Assembly: GCA_964016985.1 (NCBI GenBank)
Contig: OZ024828.1
Coordinates: 12,242,610 to 12,306,609, forward strand
DNA: 64,000 nucleotides
Direction of reading: 5' to 3'
From: Anodontia alba
Lineage: Eukaryota; Mollusca; Bivalvia; Lucinida; Lucinidae
The notes below the pieces were generated by a model. The model was given only the letters and a program-made list of their open reading frames with translations, searched no databases and was not told where the DNA came from. The first letter of the stretch is position 1. Each line of letters starts with the position of its first letter. This document shows positions 11,501 through 23,800 of the stretch, piece after piece. The translations under genes were made by a program, and so were the position numbers.

Positions 11501-14500
11501 GAAGCACGAGTTTTTTTTATCGGATTTTTTTTACCTCCTGAGGTTTATAAATACCATATTTAAAATAGGAGAAATGAATAAACTGTATATTACATGCATT
11601 TCGCCGCAATAGAGTACACCATTTAAGAGGCTTTTGTGGCAAGTCTAGTCTGCCAGTTTGTTTACGCTGTCATTTCTATTTGGGGTCGGCGTAGTAATAC
11701 ACTGACATTGACAGTTCGAAGCAGTGAACACTCGGGCGCCATGTTGAAAAAACTAAACGAATCAAGAGATTGAAAAGTGATAAAATATTCCCATTTAAAT
11801 GGATATTTATGTGTTTCTGTGCTCAGATAGGATTAATTTCTATGCTTGTGACCTGATTCAACGAAAAAAGCTTATGGATTTAAACATTTTCAGCCGGTAA
11901 GTAAGGATTTGAGATCATCCTACGGGTCAAAATCTAGGCCGTTCATATGTTACAAAAAAGTAGTTCCGGTTAAAGAGATTAATTTCCCTGGCTAAGAGGA
12001 AATATTCTTCTTAGAAAACAAGGTACATTTTAGAAATCATGGTATTTCTTGGTTATGCATGTAATATGATGAAATTATCAATATTTTGAAAAGCCTGAAT
12101 AGAAAGCATTTAGGAAGCCACAAAATTTGTAAAAAAAACAGAGCCCAGTTGTTCAAAGCGTCGTTAGCTTAACGAGCTCGTTAGTGGACAAAATGTTAAC
12201 TGCTCTAGTAAGTACAATATCTAACTCACAGGTATTTTTGCTGATAAAATGTGAGTAGCTTTTGCAAATGCATATTTGCATATTTCATGATCAAAGTTTT
12301 AACGACACGTTAACTAACGACATTTTTAGTTTTGAACAACTGGGCTCAGGCTGTTAACTTTTTTTTTAATACGTTGTGTGACTTTATGGGTGCTTTCTTG
12401 CACATCAAGTCCCTTCTGAATCGGAATCTACCCTAAAAGGCACAAAAATTGCATCCTTTAGAAAGCAAATAAAAAATGTCCCGTGAAAGTGTCTCAATTC
12501 CCCAAAACGCTAACAATATTCACATACGCAAGTACAAATGTTAAGGAAAATAGGTAGGCACACTTTCAGGGGAGGCAACTATGTCAAATTTGTTTTACTT
12601 CCCTTCTGAAGTGGGCCTGCTCTAAAAAGGACAATTGTATTTGGTCCCTTCTGATCTGCTCTGTATGGAAAGATTTTGCTGTTACTGTGAACAAATACTG
12701 TTCTTTTAGAACAGACAACTTTGCAGCAGGAAGGCACGCACCTTTCCCCCAGAGATGAGCATTATCAACCCATTTTTAGTCGGGAAACCCCGAAAAGGCT
12801 GAATGGAAAACGATGCTCTCAGTTCAAACGCATCAAATCGCTGCGTCTGATCGTGGTTCACACTGTTGCATTGAAAATATGGATTTCTATAAAACAGACA
12901 CCCTGCTACTTGAAAGAGATTGGTCCAAAGAGGTATGATAGAAGAGCGCACTCGACATAAATAGGTTAATACCCTACGACCTCTTTATAACACTATTGTT
13001 GGGGTCCATAGCGTAAACCGTGTTAGTTAAACAACCGTGTTATATTCAAACAAAAATGTATAGATTATATTGAAAAATGAACATTTATGGTCATTTTTCA
13101 ATATGATCTATACATACTTGGGATCCATCTTTGAACCGTGTTATAGCCAAACCGTGTTATAACGAACCGTGTTATAAAGAGATTGAAAAGTATATTTGTT
13201 GTGCGGAAGAACAAATACACATAATTAACATTCGCCAGGTTCCTTGGGAGGTGTTGAAAATCGCGGCCTCCGGCCACGGTTTTCAAAATCTTCCAAGGGA
13301 CCTGGCGAATGTTAATGCATGAAAAACCATGTTTTAGAGTCTTATATTTGTTGGCCGCCATATATTTTTAGCGTTCTACAACGAAAAGCGTTTTGTGTTG
13401 CAACGTCAGTAAAAGTACCTTCTGACAGGTGCGCCCAGCAAAGATTCAGATCAGCTTGCGCATTCGTGCATTCTGATCCAAGAATATTCTTCGAGCGCAT
13501 TTTGGATAGCCAAAGAACCAAAATGTCTTCTTTCGGTCACGAAAGACTCTGACTAGACTGTGCGGATGCGCATGTTGATTTGAGTCTTCATGAATAACAC
13601 ATGTCAAAAGGTGCATTTTCTCATGATATGGCTCATATAAGAGACAATTCTAACAAGTACTGAGCAGGAGATCAGACGTGTCATGCCTACACCAAACTCT
13701 GCTTGCTGTAAAGTATCTGTAGGCTTAGAAGCGATTAGAAGAACATATTAATTGGTTAAGAAAATGCGACATTGAATATAGCTGTCACTGATATATTTTC
13801 TGTATTGTTTTCCTTCATTTAACCCATTCAGCCTAGCGTGCTCTAAAAAGGACATTGACAAACAGTGTATACCAGATCAGACGCCGCAGATATGGCGTCC
13901 GATCAGGGTCTACAATGTTTGCATTTAATAAAGGAATTTCTATAGTACATAGTAAAAAGAAAAAAAATACCCAGAAACTCCTTCCACTGGAGGTGGAATC
14001 GTTCCAAAAAGTTGAAGATTCCACTCGGCATAAATGGTTAAAACAGGACTATTCATTCTTTGTTACATTATTCAGTAATTGGTACACTTTTAGGTGAGTA
14101 TCTCGTTCAAATTTCTTTTGCCTTTCTTCTGAAAGGAATTTTCCTCTAAAAAGAAAATACAATGCTCATTCTGGGAGCTAATTATTTCATTTCGAAAACA
14201 AGCCTATTCAGATACATAGAAAATTTCACCTCCAAAACTTGAAAATTTGAGACAAAAAACTAATATTTTTTTTTATATTTCTACTTAAAACATGGATTGT
14301 GAGTTAGAACCGAGGCGGTTCTAACAAGTACCCACAATCTATGATTTGAACAGAAATAAGAAAAAATATCAGAGTTTTTCATCTGAAAGTTTTCATTTGT
14401 TTAGGTAAATTTTCAATATATTTGAATAGGCGTGTTTTCGTAATAGGAAATGTACCTGAACATCAGTCCAGTTTTGTCTTACATCATCATAAACATCCAG

Positions 14501-15510
14501 TAATCCACCAATTTCTGCGACAGCGTCGTCAGGTTTTACATGGATTCCAATGAGCGCAAAGTCCCATGAGACATCTGTTATTACATACAAATTAGAAAAA
14601 AAAATACAAAAATTGAGTCAGACCATGAGAAATTTCTTCGAGGCACACAAAAAATAGTAGAGACAATACAGTGTCCTCGTTAAAATGACTCGACACAACG
14701 ATAAAATGCGTTATTATGATAATTTGACTGACACGAAACCTTCACTCGGGAGATGGCAGTTAATCAGAAACTATGCAAGAACATTGTATTGAATACTTCA
14801 AAAAACATATATTTTGGATTTTAGCTAGAAGGCCTTTGTATGTAAAGTACGGGGAGACGTATTACGGCCGCCACATGGCACTAAACACTAGCTGCAGTAA
14901 AGTAAAATAAAAAAAAAAAAAAAAAAAAAAATAAAAAAAAAAAAAGAGATCTAAAGAGACTGCCTTTTGAAACAAAGAACACTCAAAAGAACACAGTTTA
15001 TACACAGCAATGAGATTAAATGAGGTATGTTTATGTCATTTAAAAGCAGATTCAGATTAGTCTGTGCATCCACACCTATATTTCAGCAAAAGTCGTGCAT
15101 GGTGACCATGGGTTGCCTCATTGCCTTATATAGAACATGAAACCCACTTTTTGTCAGATTTGAGGAAGTAATCAAGTTAAGAAAGACCTTAAAACAGTAT
15201 TGTAATCATGAGCCCTGGACACTGTCTTAACCCTTAAAACGCCAAGAAAATCTGCATCAGAAAATGTCGTCTGCTGAATATTCTTGCAAACTTTACAGAG
15301 GAGCAGTCTGATCTGGGTCCACACTGTTTGCAAAAATGACTTTTAAAATAGCAAGCAGATGACAAAGCAGACGCCAATTGTTGTGATTGGCAGTTTAAGG
15401 GTTAATCGAGGGGCGGAACGTCCAATTTATTGAAGAAACTGCATAAGCTAGAGGAAAATACATGCACCGAAAGGGAGGTAGGTGATTTCTTTGTCTAGTT
15501 AATGTACAGC

Positions 15511-15568
<58 letters not shown>

Positions 15569-16280
15569 GTCGGTACACATATTAGGAAAAAAAGACAAAG
15601 GAGGGGGGTCGGGGGGGGGGGTGGGGTCGATGTTTTGCATACATTTTCTTAATGTTTGGTTTCTGCTGGTGTTCGACAGTTGCAACTCTGAAAACCCAGT
15701 ATAATTTTTTGTCCGTGAAGTATGAACAATGATACCCGGTATCAATTGTCTTACGTAACGTACGAAAATTGATACAGGTTATCATTTTTTCGCCGGGATA
15801 TATTTTTTCGTCCTATCAAAAGCCCTTTGTAACATAGAGAGATGAGCCACAACTGAAGAAAAACGTACCTTCAGACATGTGCTCCCAAAGAAGACTCAGA
15901 TCGACCTGAGCATGCGCACAGTCTGATCAACTATTCCGTTTTGGTATGAAGAATGTTTGCATCTTTGGCGAGCCAAAATTCGCCCAGTGATGAGCAGAAA
16001 CGAGTGCATAACAAGTAGCGCGCCTTTGCAAGTCTCAAAGAAAATATTCTTTGTATATCAAACTGAATGTTTACTAATTTATATATCTATATCATAAAAG
16101 TGTTGTTTTTTTTCTTTAGATTCTACTTTAAACTCATTTTGTTTTCAAACAATACCAATGTTTTGCGACTTGACGTCAGCTACATTCGTCGCGCATCGTG
16201 ATAGCATTGTATACAAAATATGTCTTGGTTCTAGGAGAAAATATTTCACCCAAGGAATTAAAAACTATGTTTTCCACACA

Positions 16281-16313
<33 letters not shown>

Positions 16314-17742
16314 AATAAATAAATAAAAAACAGCTTTAACTATGTAATTGATTGAAATAGCACCTTGTCCAACTGGTCTCAATCTTACAGAGTATGGTTG
16401 TCTCTCGAACAAATCGTCCTTGGAGTCATCATACTGCAGAGAATCTACCAGAACTATGTGGTCTTGTCTGAAAATACATATTCACTATTAACCCATTCAT
16501 GCCCAGTGGACTCTGCTTCCTGAACATTTTGGACAGGTCCATTTCCAACAGCAGGTTTTTTTTTCTTTACTTTCCCAGTCAGCATTCTACGTTAATCTAT
16601 ATCGGGCCGTCATCGGCCCGTCAGGGTAGCTGACGGGCCGATGACGGCCCGATGTAGATTTACGTAGAATGCTAGCTGGGTTATCACTACTATACAGTTG
16701 ACTCTCGTTATCTCGACCTCGCTTATCTCGAATAACCGCTTATCTCGCAGTGAAAATCTTGTCCCTGCCTAAACATGAAAATCTAATAACAGGTAAACAA
16801 AATATTGTAGAAAAGAGGAGAAATTGCTCCTAAGGAACAATTTCTCCTCTTTTCCCACAATATTTTCAACATATCTCCAACTTCAAGAGTCCAATTACAC
16901 TCACATATATATTTGTTAAATGCGGTTGTTCGATTTATTTTATTTTTATTTATTTACAAAAGTGGATTACGCTCACATACTCATAGAAACGTATTCTGCT
17001 CACCCACCAACAGAAGTTGATTTCCCTCATATGCTCATAGAAAAGTATTATGCTCACACATTTACAAAAGTGGATTACGCTCACATACTCATAGAAAAGT
17101 ACTCTGCTCACCCACCAACAGAAGTGGATTACCCTCATATGCTCATAGAAAAGTATTATGCTCGCACATTTACAAAAGTGGATTACGCTCACATACTCAT
17201 AGAAAAGTATTCTGCTCACCCACCAACAGAAGTGGATTTCCCTCATATGCTCATAGAAAAGTATTATGCTCACACATTTACAAAAGTGGATTACCCTCAC
17301 ATACCACATTTACAAAAGTGGATTACCCTCACATACTCATAGAAAAGTATTCTGCTCACCCACCAACAGAAGTGAATTTCCCTCATATGCTCATAGAAAA
17401 GTATTATGCTGACACATTTACAAAAGTGGATTACGCTCAAATACTCAAAGAAAAGTATCATGCTCACACACCTACAAAAGTGGAGTATACTCACATACAC
17501 ACATACATGTGGAATTGGAATACGCTCATAGAAACAGAAATGGACTACATTCACATACATATAGAAGGGCATTACGCTTACATAGCTACAGAAGTGGATT
17601 GGGCTCACATACCTGTAGAAGTAGGCGTATTGTTCCTTATAACTTGACCTTCCTAGCCTAGCGCTTATAGACAGCCCATAAGGTCTTGTCCTGGAAAAAA
17701 AAAATAATAAAACAAAAAAAACTAAACAAAAAAAAACAAAAA

Positions 17743-17840
<98 letters not shown>

Positions 17841-20800
17841 GAGGGTAGTTCAATAAGTTCGTAGAACTCGGTATTTTTCTATACAATTCAAGATTTCTTT
17901 TTTTATTTTTGTGCAGTGTAAACCTTTGTCAGTTGAATGATAACAGCCGTTCAGTTAACACGTACATTTTTTGCTCTTACTTTTTGTTTGAAAACCTATA
18001 CCCATAGGCAAAAATGGAAAATCAGAATATTGAGTTCAGAGCAGTCATAAAGTTCCTCACTAAGGAGGGTGCAAAGGCCAAAGAAATCCATCGGCGCATG
18101 GCTGATGTGTATGGTGATAGTAGCCCAAAGTATTCCACAGTGGCAAAGTGGTCAGCAGAATTTAAGCGTGGGCGAGACTCCTTAGAAGATGACCCAAGGC
18201 CATGTCGCCCTGCTGATGTCATCAGCCAGGAGATGATCGACCGTGTTGAGAGACTTGTGCTAAACAATCGCCGAATCAGATTTGCCGAACTTGCTTCAGA
18301 ATGTGATATTTCTAATGGAAGTGTTTACACTATAATCCATGAAAATTTAGGCATGTCAAAAGTATCTGCCAGGTGGGTACCCAGAAACCTGAACATGCAA
18401 GATCGTCAGCAAAGGGTGGAGTGAAGTCAAGAACTTCTGGAAGTATACAATGCCAATCCAGAAGACTTTCACACTCGTCTTGTAACAGGAAATGAAACTT
18501 GGCTTCACCACTGGGACCCAGATACTAAAAAGGAGTCCATGCAATGGAAGCACCCTGGCTCACCCCCACCTAAGAAATTTCGTACCCAACCATCAGCCAG
18601 CAAGGTAATGGCCACGGTATTTTGGGACTCCAAAGGGATTATATTGATAGATTACAAGCCTGCTGGTACTTCAATTACAGGAGAATACTATGCCAATGTC
18701 ATTAAACAATTAAGGGTTGCTATTAAAGAAAAACGAAGGGGAAAGCTAGCTGCTGGTGTCCTTCTTTTGCATGATTATGCCCCTGTGCACAAGTCCAGAG
18801 TTGCACAAGCGGCTATTCGTGAGTGCAAGTTCGAGCAGTTAAATCACCCGCCATACAGTCCAGACCTGGCCCCAAGTAATTATTATCTGTTTCGAAATTT
18901 GAAGTCCCACTTGCGTGGAACGAGATTTCGGGACGATGATGAGCTCAAGGCTGCTACAGAGGCTTGGTTTGAAGACCAAATAGATGACTTTTATTTCAGA
19001 GGCATAGACTGCTTAAAAGAAAGGTGGGCCAAATGCATTGAAATAAAGGGGGATTATGTTGAAAAATAATGTTGAAACCATCTTCCCCTCGTATATATAT
19101 ATATATATGTATATATATGCGCACTGAGGAAAGTGTTTTACTGCCAATGAGAACAGCAAAAACCCAGATCAGCCTGCGTAATACAGTACTCATTGATTTG
19201 TTTTAGCGGATAACGAAAGATTTTACAAGGCCGCGTGAGTGCAAGTCATTGTTGTCGATTATCCGATAAGAACTTTTTGCTCATGTTACAGGACAAGTGT
19301 CATTATTTGGTTTTGGCAATGGAGTACGCATAGTTAATTTCATACTATAGCCGAAATACTTATATCATCAGAAAACTAGTCAGGACTGAACTGATCATAT
19401 CCTTTTTTATCCCCTTTGCAATCAATACAACTAGAAACAATATAAGTAAAGATACCCAGGAAATGACACAATCACGGAACAATTACCGACTTCCCTTGGC
19501 GGCAGAGGAAGGAGATATGAAACCACCGCACAAAGAAAAACAATGCAACAGAAAAAGAACCGCCAGGAAACGGTCTATGTGGACATCCCGGTACTTTGAA
19601 CTTCATTAACCTTTCTCTTGCTGAATACGACATGCGCTGTCTAAGCAAACAGTGTAGATGCAGATCAGTTGGCTTCTTAAGAAGCCAACTGATCTGGATC
19701 TGCACTGTTTGTCATTAAATATGTGAATTTCTAACAAAAACCCGGATCAAGTAATCTGATTGGCTGGAAATTAGAAGTGGGCGTGGCATCTTAATTTATT
19801 CAGCATGACAAGGGTTAGCAATAAATATTCCGCTAGTGGACTTCATCAAACACTGTGTACCCAGAGCCATTGCTATGAAAGAAACAGTTTGATCAGAATC
19901 TTCAGTATTTGCATTTCCTTAACAATATTGTAGACACATACGTCCAAGTAGTCAAATAGACGTTATCAAAGTTAGGACGTCATCAAAGTTAGGATTGCCA
20001 AGGAGCTAAAATGTCGATAAACGTTACATTACACATCACTATTTTTGTTGCTGTAACCTTCACTTTAATGTACAGCGGACCCTAGTTACAACGACAGCAT
20101 TTATTCTCAAAGATGTTGTCATTAAATGAAGTTACTGTTGTTAAGAATCTTTAATAAACAGAATGATAAGTGAGAAAGACTTTTTTTGTTCTTAATTCCT
20201 GATACAACATATATTCTGGACAATTGTTAGAATCGCCTCAGTGACGCGATTCTAACAAATATCCAAACAGTATATTTATTCAAGTATTATATACAGTGCA
20301 CTGATAAACTTCCCCTCTTGAGTGAAGGTTTCATGCAAGTCAAAGTTTTATTATAACAAACTGTGTCGTTGTATCGCGTGTCGGAATAATTAGGGTTGAC
20401 TGTATTAGACTGCTGTTTCTGAAAGCAAACAGTTCATAAAGTCATCGGTTTATAATACGATTGTCATGATTGTACACTTGAAATTTCAGGCTCAAAATTT
20501 CGGTCTTGGTGTTCACGAGTATGATCAAAATTATATACAGTCGAACTTCGTTGGCTCGAACACCGATGGCTCGTTTACCATGGCTTATTCAAACTCATTT
20601 TTGAGTCCCTACGGAATTTTTCCGATAGCTCAAGAAAACAAATATTGAGGGAAATTTTCTTATGTTATGATGAAATTGTATGATGTGTACTCATTAGAAT
20701 CGCCTCATAGAGGCGATTCTAATAAGTAAACGTAACATAGCATTATTTTGTTGAAGACCGAAAACATTTCCATAAATTATCGCCATTTGCTTCCTGACCT

Positions 20801-23800
20801 GGTGCCATGATTCGATATCATTGGCTCGAACTACCCATCTCTCAAACAAATTTCCATGGTCCCAAAGATGTTCGAGCCATTGAAGTTTAACTGTAAGTGA
20901 AGATACCCACAATCGCGAAGCTGGATCCTCCCGAAACACCAAAAAGAAAGAGAGGTAAGGAACAAACAATGATATGCAACTGCATTTACCGACGCACGAA
21001 TAAAGAAGACAGCATAAATCCACTCTTTTTTTTATGCAATCCTACCCTTGATTTTTAGCTCTTATGTAAGTTTCTATCAGCCTAATTTGTATAACGTCAT
21101 AACGATGCATCAACATTGATGCGACATTGTATAAACGCTGCACACCCGCTTGGACAAAAACATGCCTATTCAAATATATAGAAAATTTCACCTCCAAAAC
21201 CTGAACATTTCCAGATAAAAAACTCGGATATTTTTCATATTATTGCTCAAAACATAGATTGTGGGTACCCGTTAGAATCGCCTCGGCGAGGCGGTTCTAA
21301 CGAGTACCCACAATCTATGTTTTCGAGCAGAAATAAGAAAAATAATGTATACCCCTGTAAACCCCAGTTTTACGATATAAAAGTGGGGTTTAAAGGGGTC
21401 AAAATTATATAGGCGTGTATTCGTGATGATTTGCCGACAGGAATATAAGGTTAAATTTCCATACCAGTAGTCTATCCATCTCCAGCTGAAGAGCGCTCGT
21501 CAAGGAAAATAAAAAATAGTTGGACTCCAATGAATCAAAAAGCGATAACTGAAAATTACACCATGGTTAACGTGTCCGCTTTGTTAGATGAAGGTCGTGA
21601 GTTCGATCCCCATGGCATGCATAAATTTTCAATTTTGTTATTATTTTTATTTTTTATTTATTTTTTTTTCTATCTAGTGTATGCGTTATAATCATACTAG
21701 CCAACATAGTTGATATTTTTTATATTCTATTCCAACATTTGAGTCATAATCTCGACTGAATCCTGAATCTGAACTGTCTACATATAAAACAATGAAATCG
21801 CATCCAGAAAAAAAACGCAAAAAAAAAAACAAACACAAAAAACAAAAAAAAAACAAAAAAAAAAACTGATCTGGTAAATCAGCCGCTGCCTTTTTCAATG
21901 ATTGCATCTTAACTCTGTTAATATTATGTAAGAAGCATATTAAACAACTTACGCATTTACAAGTCTCCAAAGTTTCTGGACAGACTCTTGACTAATATCT
22001 CGTATTTCCTGAATCAATATCACATCGTACCGAAGCACTATCTGAAATAAAGATAATTTCCAAGCGCTGTCAAAAGCTATGCTTACCAATCGCATAGGCA
22101 CAGGGCTTATCATGTACATTACTCATGTTTGTAACGTGCGTAACATGCATTAAAAATAATACCATTTGCAAGAAACATCAATTAACATAAACTATTCTGC
22201 TTCTTTTACATAGAAACTGCTCTTAAAGGGAAAAAAATCGATTGTAAAATAGGAGTTACTCTTAAAGGAAAGAATTTGCTCCCTTTTGGAGCAAATTCTT
22301 TCCTTTAAGAGTAGTCCCAATTTTGGAAGCGATACTAGGGCAAATGTTTCTAGATTTTTCGTGGGTGTGTCTAAAAATCATTCGTCCACAATGGCTGCGC
22401 CACTGAAACGTTTGTTCCCTTTTCTAGAATAATTCAAAATAGCTCATCTGTAATGGATTTGCAATATTGGCATTTACTGTGGAAAGTTGAGGATACGTAC
22501 TGTGTTCCAAAATTTAAAGTACTCGTATATTTAAGGGCATTTCTACCAGACACTTGTAATTTCATCAGTTGCTCGAATTGTTTTATGGTATCAAGCATTT
22601 GGCCATTCGTGGCAACACGTTTCCTATCAATTCCCGTATTGGAACAATTACCGTAATTTCTACTTTATCACTCTAATCTTTGATGAACCTTGAGCATACC
22701 TAACACAGACGTCAAAACACCCGATGCCGCGCCCAGCATAAAATGATCTTGTTCAAATAAGATTTGCCTCCCTTAAACTATGTTTATTTTATAGATATGA
22801 GCGCGAAGTTTGTCTAACATCACGAAAACGTGCCTATATAGTTTTGACCCCCTTAAACCCCACTTTTATATAGTAAAACTGGGGTTTACAGGGGTATACA
22901 TTATTTTTCTTATTTCTGCTCAAAAACATAGATTGTGAATACCCACAATCTATGTTTTGAGCAGAAATATGAAAAATATCAAAGTTTTTTTTATCTGAAA
23001 ATGTTCAGCTTTTGGCGATGAAATTTTCTATATATTTGAATAGGCGTGTTTTCGTAATGAAGCATGTTTCTGCTTGTTCAAAAAGTTTAAAAGTGTCGGG
23101 ATTATGATTTCCTGGCTCATTTTCACTAGAAATATTCTGTTCATTGTTGACGCGAATATAGTCACTGTGGCGTTTTTTTTCAAAGTTGTTGAGGCTTTAC
23201 GGCCCATTCAACCCCATGGGGTCATGTCGAGCGCGGTCAGTTTACCTAACCACACGTTTACTGGGCAGGCTTAGTCCTCTAAGCGGTTAACCAGTATTGT
23301 GCACATTCTTTCGCCAGAAACTGACGACTGCCCTTCTTGAATCAGCGGAAGGGAGAGAATGACCGTAAAAAATATTTCATGATCAATCTCCACGAAAGAA
23401 TGTTGCCGACCTCGGCGGGGGTTGAACCCGTGACCTCCTGGTCTCCAGTCGGACGGCGCATCCAAATGAGCCACCGAGGCCGACAGGTATCAAACATGGT
23501 TTTTCATGCATTAACATTCGCCAGGTCCCGAGGGAGGTGTTGAAAACCGAGGCCGGAGGCCGCGGTTTTCAACACCTCCCTAGGGACCTGGCGAATGTTA
23601 ATGCATTGAAGAACCATGTTCGATCGCTATTATAGCATAAAAACTGAAAACATTTGCTACATTTTGCGTTATTTCTTGCACAATTTTGTTTCGCCTTTTC
23701 ACTGATGTCTCGCGAACGCAATTTCCACGGAGTATGCTCGTTCTAGGGCCGGACACTACACATCCTGTGACGGCAGCAATTCTGTGGTCCCGGTATAGGG

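Noticed and set aside
16920..17342. Plus-strand open frame with repeated HILIEKY peptides
   Set aside because: It is the antisense shadow of the 27/54 bp array. Only the minus-strand frame continuous with DNase exon 3 has any supported context.
21953..21965. GTAAAT as the donor of DNase exon 2
   Set aside because: It would put exon 3 out of frame. The donor GTAAGT eight bases further on restores the frame and has a stronger consensus.
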